61,837 nucleotides of DNA from positions 1-61,837 of the forward strand of contig CALDSR010000044.1 of the NCBI GenBank assembly GCA_937924505.1, read 5' to 3'. The notes beneath the pieces were generated by a model. It ran no database searches and was not told the origin of the DNA. It saw only the letters and a list, made by a program, of their open reading frames with translations. Positions 37,129 through 45,587 of this stretch are shown here, one piece after another. Source of the stretch: an uncultured Granulosicoccus sp. GTDB taxonomy: Bacteria; Pseudomonadota; Gammaproteobacteria; Granulosicoccales; Granulosicoccaceae. Made by a program: the position numbers and the translations under genes. Within the stretch, counting starts at the first letter, position 1, and each line of letters begins with the position of its first letter.

Positions 37129-37953
37129 CTAATGCTTGATACCGACGCCGCGGTCGAGCAACCAGAAAGCGATGGCTCCAAGCACGAGAATGAACGAGAT
37201 TATAACGCCAAAGCTTGTCCATATTGGGATATCGCTGACACCCAATATGCCGTAACGAAAGCCGTTGACGATATATAACACCGGATTGAACAAAGAGATG
37301 GTTTGCCATACCGGCGACAGCAATGAAATGGAGTAAAAAACGCCACCAAGATAGGTCAGCGGTGTGAGCACGAAATTCGGCACGATGGAAATTTCATCAA
37401 ACGATTTGGCGAAAACAGCATTGATCAGCCCACCGAGGGCAAACATGATTGATGTCAGTACCGCAACGCTAATGGTGATGATCGGGTTAAGCGGTCTGAT
37501 ATCGCTAAAGAACAACGATACGCCAGCCACCAGAGAGCCGACCAGCAGACCTCGCGCCATACCGCCAGTCAAGTAGCCCGCAATGATAGTGAGATTACTG
37601 ACCGGAGACACCAGAAGCTCCTCGATGTAATTCTGCATCTTTGAACTGAAAAACGAGGACACGACGTTCGAATACGAATTGATGATCACCGACATCATGA
37701 TTAATCCCGGCACGATGAAGTCGATATACCGAAACCCGCCCATTTCGCTGATTCTCGAACCAATCAAGCTGCCAAAGATAACCATATACAACAGCGCATT
37801 CACTGCGGGCGGTACGATTGTCTGTACCCAGATACGGGCAAAACGCCGGATCTCCTTGCGCACAATCGTCTGGTAGGCAATCCGGTTCACTCTGACCAGA
37901 TCCGGCTGAGCAGTGGCCGCTGACACACCGAGGCCTTCACGCACACTATTCAT
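37129..37953 (-). CDS. yadH: ABC-2 type transport permease (YadH-like)
   Basis: 274 residues with six hydrophobic helices and the ABC-2 pattern, including GSLIGSRISEMGGFRYIDFIVPGL and the C-terminal NPVLYIVNGFRYGILGVSD. It matches the YadH family of exporter permeases. It lies nine bases downstream of its ATPase. The cargo of YadGH is not established; related systems export polysaccharides or drugs. Confidence 0.88.
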   Translation of the reverse strand: MNSVREGLGVSAATAQPDLVRVNRIAYQTIVRKEIRRFARIWVQTIVPPAVNALLYMVIFGSLIGSRISEMGGFRYIDFIVPGLIMMSVIINSYSNVVSSFFSSKMQNYIEELLVSPVSNLTIIAGYLTGGMARGLLVGSLVAGVSLFFSDIRPLNPIITISVAVLTSIMFALGGLINAVFAKSFDEISIVPNFVLTPLTYLGGVFYSISLLSPVWQTISLFNPVLYIVNGFRYGILGVSDIPIWTSFGVIISFILVLGAIAFWLLDRGVGIKH

Positions 37954-37962
37954 GGGGTCTTC

Positions 37963-38895
37963 TCATGATGCTTTCCCGTTCTGCGAAGATTGCACAAGAC
38001 GCAGAAAGAACTCTTCAAGTCGATTCGATTTATTGCGTAAGCTGGTGACTTGAATACCTGACTCGGAAAGACCGTCAAACAGGCGATTAAGACTCTGCCC
38101 TTTGGGGACATCGACCTCGATGCTGCCATCGGCCCGTGCCCTGAATATAAACGGTTCAATCGCCGGCAGTGAAGCTACTGGATTTGCCAGATCAAGCACG
38201 AATGTCTCCAGCATCGATCGGCTCAGAAGTTCCGTGACATTGCCTTGCTCGATAATGTTGCCACCATCGATGATCGCCACGTTGCGGCAAAGTGACTCGG
38301 CTTCTTCCAGATAGTGCGTGGTCAAAATGATCGTGGTGCCGTGCTGCTCATTGAGCTCGGTCATAAATTCCCACATGGTACGTCGAATCTCGATGTCCAC
38401 ACCCGCAGTGGGTTCATCGAGAATCAGCAACCGAGGTTCATGAACCAGCGCTCTGGCTATCATCAGTCGGCGCTTCATGCCTCCTGACAAGGCCCGCGAC
38501 GGCATTTTACGTTTGTCCCAGAGATCAAGCTGTTTCAAATAATGCTCCGCACGAACGCGCGCAACCTTACGCGGGATGCCGTTGTAACCTGCTACGTTCA
38601 TGATGGTTGGCAGCACCGGCTCGAACACATTGAAATTGAATTCCTGCGGCACCAGGCCAATACAGGCCTTGGCCGCTTCCAGCTCCTGATCAAGGTCATG
38701 TCCGAATACCGATACGGTACCGGACGTCTTGTTGACCAACGAGGACACAATGCCGATTGCAGTGGACTTGCCCGCACCATTAGGCCCAAGCAAGGCAAAG
38801 AAGTCGCCGACAGGGACGTCGAGATCGATGCCGCGCAGGGCAACGGTATCGGAACCGTAGGTTTTGGTCAGCTGATGGATGGACAGCGCGTGCAT
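37963..38895 (-). CDS. yadG: ABC transporter ATP-binding protein (YadG-like)
   Basis: 310 residues. Walker A GPNGAGKSTAIGIV, signature ALSGGMKRRLMIARAL and Walker B LLILDEPTAGVDIE are intact, with a C-terminal extension of about 80 residues as in YadG/CcmA-type exporters. It pairs with the permease gene nine bases downstream. The operon probably starts here. Confidence 0.9.
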   Translation of the reverse strand: MHALSIHQLTKTYGSDTVALRGIDLDVPVGDFFALLGPNGAGKSTAIGIVSSLVNKTSGTVSVFGHDLDQELEAAKACIGLVPQEFNFNVFEPVLPTIMNVAGYNGIPRKVARVRAEHYLKQLDLWDKRKMPSRALSGGMKRRLMIARALVHEPRLLILDEPTAGVDIEIRRTMWEFMTELNEQHGTTIILTTHYLEEAESLCRNVAIIDGGNIIEQGNVTELLSRSMLETFVLDLANPVASLPAIEPFIFRARADGSIEVDVPKGQSLNRLFDGLSESGIQVTSLRNKSNRLEEFFLRLVQSSQNGKAS

Positions 38896-39050
38896 TATGC
38901 GGTGTTGGCGGTGACGCTAGTGAGGCGCACAAAGTTTACCAGCTAGCTGCCACAAAAATCAGGTATTCCCGTCCCGGAGGCATGTCCTGAAGCACGCAAC
39001 CACCAACCCGCTGCTGCCTGGCGTGCAGCCAGCTTGCGAATCGCCTGAAA

Positions 39051-40064
39051 TTAGCTTGAGACGAAAGAATCTGCCGCCGAATAACGCCGATAAAACCCAA
39101 GCACGGTCTTCACATACGATTGCGTTTCACGAAACGGTGGAATGCCACCATAGCGGCGGACATTTCCGGGGCCTGCGTTATAAGCCGCCAGTGCGAGTTC
39201 AAGCGATCCAAACTCTTTATGCAGGGACGCAAAATATCGAACGCCACCGGCAAGATTTGCTTCGGCCTTGGCCGGGTTCTTGACCCTGAGCCATTTTGCA
39301 GTCGCCGGCATCAATTGCATCAGACCAATTGCACCAACATGTGATACCGCAGACTGATCAAAGCAGGATTCTCGCGTAATGATGGCCTTGACGAGATTTT
39401 CGTCAACCTCGTACTTTTGCGCGAATTGACTGATCAACACATCAAACTTGTCAGCACGCCGGGCAACCGCCTGCGGAGACAACCCACCACAACGGACGCG
39501 AGCGACGGGGAGAAAAGATTCGCCATTGGATGTCTTGCGCCAACTTATCATTGGTTTCCAGTCGTCCGAAAAGGTCTTGTGCATCTCCGGTGCGATCATT
39601 GCCGGGAACGCCGCTACCGGCATTGACCACTGGTCACTCTGAACTTCATTGAACACCATTGCCGGCAAGTCGGCGACCTTGAAACTCGTCGGAGGCCTCG
39701 TTGGCGGTACCAAGCGGAGTATTGGGGAAGGCACGAAGGCTTGTTCTGTTGCCGAGTCGCGCTGGAACCCCTTGCCTAGTTTCTCCAGGGAATCGACAAG
39801 CGTTGAAAATCTGGACGAGGAATCTGACATTGTCACCAGATTGTCGAATGGGATTGTCGAAGAAGAAGAAGAAGAAGTTGTCGTAACCGGTACTTCCTTC
39901 CAGTGATTCAATCCCATTACCGCAAAAACAATGGCGGCAAGACACAATACCGCAGCCGGTACTATCGGAGGCTGTTCTTCCAACACCTCGAGCTCAGGGT
40001 AGTGTGAACCAGGTGTATTTGGCCTGTCGACATCATGTTCGATATTTGCTACGCCGCCAGTCAC
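39051..40064 (-). CDS. Membrane-anchored lytic transglycosylase (SLT domain)
   Basis: 337 residues. A cytoplasmic N-terminus of 33 residues, one membrane helix (34-52), then a disordered linker with a run of six serines (64-69). The C-terminal SLT domain (about 208-330) has catalytic Glu232 in TRESCFDQSA, then GLMQLMPATA and AYNAGPGNV. It cleaves peptidoglycan glycan strands with anhydro-sugar formation, here tethered to the inner membrane on the periplasmic side. The N-terminal linker region (70-200) is unlike MltC/Slt and specific to this protein as far as I can tell. Confidence 0.88.
   Translation of the reverse strand: MTGGVANIEHDVDRPNTPGSHYPELEVLEEQPPIVPAAVLCLAAIVFAVMGLNHWKEVPVTTTSSSSSSTIPFDNLVTMSDSSSRFSTLVDSLEKLGKGFQRDSATEQAFVPSPILRLVPPTRPPTSFKVADLPAMVFNEVQSDQWSMPVAAFPAMIAPEMHKTFSDDWKPMISWRKTSNGESFLPVARVRCGGLSPQAVARRADKFDVLISQFAQKYEVDENLVKAIITRESCFDQSAVSHVGAIGLMQLMPATAKWLRVKNPAKAEANLAGGVRYFASLHKEFGSLELALAAYNAGPGNVRRYGGIPPFRETQSYVKTVLGFYRRYSAADSFVSS
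39859..39876 (-). repeat. Trinucleotide repeat encoding poly-Ser
   Basis: Six GAA units on the plus strand give TCT-type codons on the minus strand, coding for six serines just after the membrane helix of the lytic transglycosylase. Slippage would change linker length by whole residues. Confidence 0.8.
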
Positions 40065-40103
40065 TTCAAATCTTCCGGGGTTCAGGGTTGCTCGGGTGTC
40101 AGA

Positions 40104-40559
40104 TCAGCCGGTAACTTGCAAGCTACCAAGCGCCTGACGAAACTCATCTGGAATACGTATCGGCCGCTCGGTAGAAGCATCAACAAATACATCGACGATA
40201 TGTCCCATTGCCCGTATTGGTTCACGTTCCGACACGAAAATCCCAAGCTCGTAGCGAACACTGCTGTTGCCGAGATGCGCAACGCGGAGACCACAATCAA
40301 GCACATCTGGGTATTTGACCGCAGACAAATAGCGACACCCGTTTTCCGCCGTGAAGCATCGCACATTTCCGGTGTTGGGATTCAAGCCCTTTTCCATTTC
40401 GAGCCAACTCATGACTACATTTTCAAAAACACTGTAATAAAGTGCATTATTCATGTGGCCATAGAGATCGTTGTCGATCCAGCGTGTTGGCATCTGCATG
40501 AACCAGGCAAAGTCGGATCTGGCCGGACGCTCTTCCACGGGCTTTTGGGTGGCGCTCAT
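40104..40559 (-). CDS. Acyl-CoA thioesterase, 4HBT hotdog family
   Basis: 151 residues. The active-site stretch RWIDNDLYGHMNN (residues 26-38) with the D-x-D-x-x-GH-x-NN pattern, then LGNSSVRYELGIF and HIVDVFVD, mark a 4-hydroxybenzoyl-CoA-type thioesterase that hydrolyses acyl-CoA in the cytoplasm. The acyl preference is not readable. One base separates it from the upstream adenosyltransferase gene, which suggests one transcript. Confidence 0.85.
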   Translation of the reverse strand: MSATQKPVEERPARSDFAWFMQMPTRWIDNDLYGHMNNALYYSVFENVVMSWLEMEKGLNPNTGNVRCFTAENGCRYLSAVKYPDVLDCGLRVAHLGNSSVRYELGIFVSEREPIRAMGHIVDVFVDASTERPIRIPDEFRQALGSLQVTG

Positions 40560-40560
40560 A

Positions 40561-41121
40561 TCATAGTTCTACCGGTGTGCGATCCTTCTGCCACAGAACC
40601 TCACTGCCGCCATCATGGCGCGCGATAACCCGCGCCAGAACGAATAACAGATCCGATAATCTATTCAGATATTTCATTGAAAAAGGTGGCACTTCTTCTG
40701 TTCGCTGCAAGCTGACGACATAGCGCTCGGCACGTCGACACACCGTACGCGCCAGGTGACAGTTTGCTGCAGCACTGCTACCGCCGGGCAGGATGAAATC
40801 CTTGAGCGGCGGCAAAGCATCGTTAAAATGATCGAGCGTCGCCTCGAGCCAATCGATATGCGAGTCCTGAATGGCCTGATGCCCGGGAATACACAATTCA
40901 CCACCAAGATCAAACAGGTGATGCTGTATTTCATGCAACACTCGATCGACCTTGTCTGGTAGTGGCAACGCCAGCACCATGCCGATAATGGAATTCAGTT
41001 CATCCGTTGTCCCATAGGCGCTGACACGAGCGCCATCCTTGTCAGTACGACTACCATCACCGAGGCCCGTCGTGCCGTCATCGCCGGTACGTGTGTAAAT
41101 TTTGGACAATCGATTTCCCAT
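40561..41121 (-). CDS. Cob(I)alamin adenosyltransferase, PduO type
   Basis: 186 residues. The N-terminus [18 protein letters not shown] is the ATP-binding hallmark of PduO-type corrinoid adenosyltransferases, and the helical bundle carries [11 protein letters not shown] (about 128-138) and [14 protein letters not shown]. It makes adenosylcobalamin from cob(I)alamin and ATP. No B12 riboswitch is visible in the 104-base gap upstream, which is too short for one, and no B12-dependent enzyme is in the window. Confidence 0.92.
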   Translation of the reverse strand: MGNRLSKIYTRTGDDGTTGLGDGSRTDKDGARVSAYGTTDELNSIIGMVLALPLPDKVDRVLHEIQHHLFDLGGELCIPGHQAIQDSHIDWLEATLDHFNDALPPLKDFILPGGSSAAANCHLARTVCRRAERYVVSLQRTEEVPPFSMKYLNRLSDLLFVLARVIARHDGGSEVLWQKDRTPVEL

Positions 41122-41225
41122 CCGGTTTCGGCTTCCTCAGCAAGTGGTGGAGCAGGCAGTATAATCGCTTTGCAGGTCGCTTCGACTGTGCCTATCACGC
41201 CTCATCGAACAAGGATTACCCGGAC

Positions 41226-41597
41226 ATGTCCAACGATTCGCCAGAAGAAACGATATTCAGCCAGATCATTCGCAAGGAAATCCCATCGGACATGGTATAT
41301 CAGGACGATCTGGTCACCGCTTTTCGTGACATCAACCCTCGCCTGCCCACCCATGTCTTGATTGTGCCGAACAAATTGATTCCGACCGTTGACGATGTCA
41401 CCGAGGGAGATGAAGCGGTGCTTGGCCGAATGCTGACGGTTGCGAAAAAAATTGCCCGCGATGAAGGCATCAGTAAGGAAGGCTACCGTCTTATCATCAA
41501 TTGTCGTGATCACGGACGCCAGGAAGTACAGCACATTCATATGCATCTGCTTGGCGGTGCCGATACCGGCCCGATGATTGTCACTCGTTCCAATTGA
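41226..41597 (+). CDS. hinT: HIT-family nucleotide-binding protein (HinT-like)
   Basis: 123 residues from the ATG at 41226. The histidine triad HIHMH lies at 103-107 in [31 protein letters not shown] is the conserved nucleotide-binding strand pair. HinT-type enzymes hydrolyse purine phosphoramidates and AMP adducts. The gene is divergent from the adenosyltransferase gene; the frame is open upstream, but those residues show no family similarity. Confidence 0.92.
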   Translation: MSNDSPEETIFSQIIRKEIPSDMVYQDDLVTAFRDINPRLPTHVLIVPNKLIPTVDDVTEGDEAVLGRMLTVAKKIARDEGISKEGYRLIINCRDHGRQEVQHIHMHLLGGADTGPMIVTRSN

Positions 41598-41601
41598 TCG
41601 C

Positions 41602-42435
41602 ATGAGCACTTACATCACAACCGATGAGCTGCAGGTTGCGATCGATGCAGCACTGACTCTTGAAAGACCCCTGCTCATCAAAGGTGAGCCGGGTACTGGC
41701 AAGACCGAGCTGGCACTGGAGGTCGCGCGTCGCCTGGAGTGTACCCTGCATGCCTGGCACATCAAATCGACAACCCGAGCACAGCAAGGGCTGTACGAAT
41801 ACGATGCTGTATCTCGATTGCGCGATTCACAGCTCGGTGATGACCGCGTCGCTGATATCGGCAACTACATCGTACGCGGCGTACTGTGGGAGGCGTTTGA
41901 CAGTGAAGAACAATCGGTTGTCTTGATCGATGAAATTGACAAGGCCGATATCGAATTCCCTAACGACCTGTTACAGGAACTCGATCGTATGTCATTTCAG
42001 GTTTACGAGACGCGGGAAACAGTCACGGCGAAACGACGTCCGCTTGTGATCATCACCAGCAACAACGAAAAGGAACTTCCCGACGCTTTCCTGCGGCGCT
42101 GCTTTTTTCACTACATCAGCTTTCCTGACCGAAGCACGATGCAGCGCATCGTCGATGCACATCACCCCAACGTCAAGCAGGATCTTTTATCAGCAGCCCT
42201 CGATGTGTTCTTCGATCTTCGCGACGTGCCAGGGTTAAAGAAAAAACCATCGACATCAGAGCTCCTTGACTGGATCAAGCTGTTGGTCGCTGATGATCTG
42301 AAACCTGAAGACCTTGCCAGTGACGAACTTCGTACCGTACTTCCCAAAATGCACGGTGCACTGTTGAAGAACGAGCAAGACGTACATCTGTTCGAAAGGC
42401 TGATTTTTTTGCACAAACAAGGCCATCGTAAATAA
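41602..42435 (+). CDS. MoxR-type AAA+ ATPase
   Basis: 277 residues from the ATG at 41602. Walker A GEPGTGKTE near residue 28, Walker B VVLIDEIDKADIEFPNDLL near 113, sensor TSNNEKELPDAFLRRCFF, as in MoxR/CbbQ chaperone-like ATPases. These act with VWA-domain partners to insert metals or remodel enzymes. The next gene encodes such a partner, 64 bases downstream, so the pair is probably functional together. The target is not encoded beside them. It starts four bases after the HIT gene. Confidence 0.9.
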   Translation: MSTYITTDELQVAIDAALTLERPLLIKGEPGTGKTELALEVARRLECTLHAWHIKSTTRAQQGLYEYDAVSRLRDSQLGDDRVADIGNYIVRGVLWEAFDSEEQSVVLIDEIDKADIEFPNDLLQELDRMSFQVYETRETVTAKRRPLVIITSNNEKELPDAFLRRCFFHYISFPDRSTMQRIVDAHHPNVKQDLLSAALDVFFDLRDVPGLKKKPSTSELLDWIKLLVADDLKPEDLASDELRTVLPKMHGALLKNEQDVHLFERLIFLHKQGHRK

Positions 42436-42499
42436 TGAGCATTGAACAGATCGCGGCAATACCGGCGCGTTGCCTGTACCCACCACGCCCGCAATTGTG

Positions 42500-43729
42500 A
42501 TGCTGTTCGACTTTCATGATCATCTACGGCGTGCCGGGATAAAGGTTTCGCTTACGGAATGGCTGACCCTGATTGACGGCTTGTCGAAATCGGTCGGCAC
42601 GCTGGATGTCGATGCGTTCTACAGCTTTGCGCGTCTCTGCCTGGTGAAGAACGAATCGCTTTATGATCGTTTCGATCAGGTATTCAGAGACTATTGGGCC
42701 GGCCGCGAGCAACTGTTCGACGTCGTCGCCGAGGCACTGGCGAATGGTATTCCGGAAGACTGGTTAAAACTTGCCAACAAGGATGCCCTGACCGATGAAC
42801 AAAAGGCGCAGGTCGAAGCACTGGGCGGCTGGGACAAACTAATGGAGACTCTCGCCCAACGTCTCGAGGAACAAACCGAGGAGCATCATGGTGGCAGCCG
42901 CTGGATAGGCACGCGTGGCACATCCCCATTCGGTCATGGCGGCTTTAATCCTGAAGGCGTATCAATAGGCGGTGGTAAGCGTCGGCAAGGACGTGCGGTC
43001 AAGGTGTGGGAACAAAGACGCTACAAGGATCTTGATGGCAGTCGCGAGCTCGGCACTCGCAACTTCAAGATGGCACTGCGTAAACTCAGGCGACTGGCCC
43101 GCGATGGCCGACCCGATTCACTGGACCTGGAAACCACCATCCGTGAGACGGCGAACAAGGCAGGCCTTCTCGATATCCACATGCGCGCCGAACGCCAGAA
43201 CGCGATAAAGATTTTGCTGCTGATCGACATTGGCGGTTCAATGGATTACCACGCCGAACTGTCTTCGACCTTGTTCTCGGCAGCCCGTGCTGAATTCAAG
43301 CGCCTTGACACATTCTGGTTTCACAATTTTTTATATGAGCGTGTGTGGCAGGACAATGCCAGACGACATACTCAAACCACGTCGACAATAGAATTGATGC
43401 GTACTTACGGCAAGGATCACCGCCTTGTGATTGTCGGTGATGCCACCATGAGCCCGTATGAAATAGCCATGCCTGGTGGCAGTGTCGAGCATTGGAACGA
43501 AGAAGCCGGTTCGGTCTGGCTACAGCGATTGCAGGAAGCTTTTCCGCACTGTGTGTGGCTCAATCCCGAGGACCCGGATTGGTGGGATCGAACCCCGTCG
43601 GTACGTATGACAAAGGAGCTGATGGCAAATCGCATGCACCCACTGACGGTTGACGGACTCCAGGACGCCATAGACACACTTAAAACGCCGATTGTGCGGC
43701 CATCGACACTCTCCCCGGACCCCGCCTGA
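42500..43729 (+). CDS. VWA-domain protein of CoxE type, partner of the MoxR ATPase
   Basis: 409 residues from the ATG at 42500. The N-terminal helical region (about 1-100) is followed by a Gly-rich linker with GTRGTSPFGHGGFNPEG (138-154), then a C-terminal von Willebrand A-like domain from about 235. The MIDAS start is DIGGS (243-247): the usual DxSxS has Gly in the second position, so metal binding may be altered. In CO dehydrogenase and related systems CoxE/CoxD-type pairs help cofactor maturation; here no oxidoreductase is adjacent. The upstream frame extension to 42470 lacks a ribosome site. Confidence 0.85.
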   Translation: MLFDFHDHLRRAGIKVSLTEWLTLIDGLSKSVGTLDVDAFYSFARLCLVKNESLYDRFDQVFRDYWAGREQLFDVVAEALANGIPEDWLKLANKDALTDEQKAQVEALGGWDKLMETLAQRLEEQTEEHHGGSRWIGTRGTSPFGHGGFNPEGVSIGGGKRRQGRAVKVWEQRRYKDLDGSRELGTRNFKMALRKLRRLARDGRPDSLDLETTIRETANKAGLLDIHMRAERQNAIKILLLIDIGGSMDYHAELSSTLFSAARAEFKRLDTFWFHNFLYERVWQDNARRHTQTTSTIELMRTYGKDHRLVIVGDATMSPYEIAMPGGSVEHWNEEAGSVWLQRLQEAFPHCVWLNPEDPDWWDRTPSVRMTKELMANRMHPLTVDGLQDAIDTLKTPIVRPSTLSPDPA

Positions 43730-43889
43730 AGTCCACGGCTGTCGGATCAATTCTTGCAACCAGATCCGTGGCGGTGATGACACGCTTCGGACAATTTATA
43801 CAGACGGCTAATACCGAATACCAGGAAAAGCCGAAGTCGTCCTCACCGCCACTATTCGCCGTAACCCGATTCTTGTCAGAGGTCTACAC

Positions 43890-45584
43890 GTGGCTGGCAC
43901 AAACCTGCCCCCTATTCACGCACGACACAAGCGCTCGGCGCTTATAGCTACCGTGCTTGCCTTGCTGGTTTCGGCCTGCGACGGCTCGACATCTGTAGAG
44001 CCACCCATCGCGGGAGCGACAGACAGCGACGCGACTGCTGATCTGTCCGACGATGCGCTGTTTGCGCCGACACCTCCTGTACTCGATATCGCGATTCAAC
44101 CGGGTTCGTTGCGCTTTGCCTGGAACAATGTCATCACGGCGACACGCATAAGCTTGTATGCCTTTGACACAATCACCCGCAACGAATGGCTCGTCAGCGA
44201 TGCAATCAATGCGCAAGACATGCAGTTCAATGTGACGACGGTTGCCCACGAATTACCATGGCATACACGCCAATACAGAATTGAACTCTGCGACGCTGAC
44301 GATTGTGTCAGTTCACTGCGTGTTGGCCTGTCCGGGCGTGCCAGTGATTCAATCCAGACGCTGACACCTGCCGTATCGTTGAGTGGCGAAGCGTTTGGCC
44401 AATCCGTAGGCATCAATGATAATGGCACCGTCGCCGCTATCGCTGAACCATTATCTGGCAGCGTCACAATTTCCACCCGGAATCAAAATGACTGGGGCCT
44501 GTACAGTTCAATTGATATCAGTGACGTGATATCCAGTACACGCAAACTTGATATCGCAATGTCCACAAGCGGCGATACGATCGCGGTCTATACAAATGAA
44601 TCCGACGTCAGCGAAACCAACAATAATGCGAACATCAATTCAGTCACAAAGCCTAGGTTGTTGATCATCGAACGGCTAGGAGAATCATGGTTCACGACCG
44701 CGGAGCTTGATATATCAGCGTTCACGGCAATCCAATCAGACAACGACACAGCAAACACTGGTGAATCGCCAGCCCCTGATCTAAGCAAACTTTATCTATC
44801 CGGTGATGGCAAACGCATGCTTTTGTCCACACCCCGATCGCTTGTCTTGTTTACAGAGCTTGATGGCAGCTGGCAGCCAAGCATCCTGCTCAACGCCTTG
44901 CCAGCACAACGCTTTGCCACCAGTCTGGGCGTTTCCAGATCCCTGGAAAGGATCCATTTCGCGAGTATCGATGATGCAGGGGTCGCGATACAACACGTGC
45001 AAATCACCGCAAATGAACCGCTTGTGACGCAACGGTATTCGCTGCCACTGCTCGCACCAACACGCGATATACAACTGGTAGCTTCGGCGAGCGGCGACAA
45101 ACTCGTTGTACTCGCCTGGGAAAACCGGCGTGACTCCCTGTTGATTCCAGTCGCATGGCAGTTTCAGTCACATATTGAAAGCATCACTGGTAATAACTCT
45201 ACAGAGATGCCTGTTCTGCAACTTGATAGCGAACGCTCTCGCCGACTTAGTCCTGCCAGCGAAAATGCCACATTACAGCTCACCGCGAACCAAGACCTGT
45301 CTACAGTCATATTAGCCTGGCAATCGCTTGAGAATTCTGACGCAGCTCTGGTCAGCGTTATCGCGCAATCCAATTCAATCGACGCCGGACAAGCTTGGCA
45401 GCCCGCTCTGGAATTACCCCAATCTGCGCCAGGTTTCGCCAAGAATGCGTTCGTTGAGCGTCTCACAATGAGTCATGACGGAAAGGTATTGATGATATCG
45501 ATACCCCGTGAGCATGCTCGCGCGCTTTCCGAAGCACTGGATACCGTCCACGTCAACACCGGTCAGGTCTTGATTCTTCAGTAA
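43890..45584 (+). CDS. Large predicted lipoprotein with repeat-rich beta structure
   Basis: 564 residues. A basic n-region, hydrophobic core and lipobox LVSAC put the lipid cysteine at residue 30. The first 110 mature residues read like a fibronectin-III-like unit (LRFAWNNV....ISLYAFD). From about residue 165 several segments of the type FGQSVGINDNGTVAAIAEP, LYLSGDGKRMLLSTP and LTMSHDGKVLMISIP recur at 80-100-residue steps, as in FG-GAP or WD-like propeller blades. No catalytic motif was seen. Inferred: a surface or periplasmic binding protein. It stops three bases before the convergent signalling gene. Confidence 0.6.
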   Translation: MAGTNLPPIHARHKRSALIATVLALLVSACDGSTSVEPPIAGATDSDATADLSDDALFAPTPPVLDIAIQPGSLRFAWNNVITATRISLYAFDTITRNEWLVSDAINAQDMQFNVTTVAHELPWHTRQYRIELCDADDCVSSLRVGLSGRASDSIQTLTPAVSLSGEAFGQSVGINDNGTVAAIAEPLSGSVTISTRNQNDWGLYSSIDISDVISSTRKLDIAMSTSGDTIAVYTNESDVSETNNNANINSVTKPRLLIIERLGESWFTTAELDISAFTAIQSDNDTANTGESPAPDLSKLYLSGDGKRMLLSTPRSLVLFTELDGSWQPSILLNALPAQRFATSLGVSRSLERIHFASIDDAGVAIQHVQITANEPLVTQRYSLPLLAPTRDIQLVASASGDKLVVLAWENRRDSLLIPVAWQFQSHIESITGNNSTEMPVLQLDSERSRRLSPASENATLQLTANQDLSTVILAWQSLENSDAALVSVIAQSNSIDAGQAWQPALELPQSAPGFAKNAFVERLTMSHDGKVLMISIPREHARALSEALDTVHVNTGQVLILQ

Positions 45585-45587
45585 GAA

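Noticed and set aside
38991..39040. GCTGC-rich hairpin downstream of the lytic transglycosylase gene
   Set aside because: The stem is five pairs plus a bulged extension, without a T-run.
41122..41225. Possible cobalamin riboswitch before the adenosyltransferase gene
   Set aside because: The gap of 104 bases is too short, and no B12-box-like sequence is seen.
43733..43771. CCACGG / CCGTGG inverted repeat after the VWA gene as a terminator
   Set aside because: The 27-base loop contains a competing GGATC/GATCC pair, and no T-run follows.
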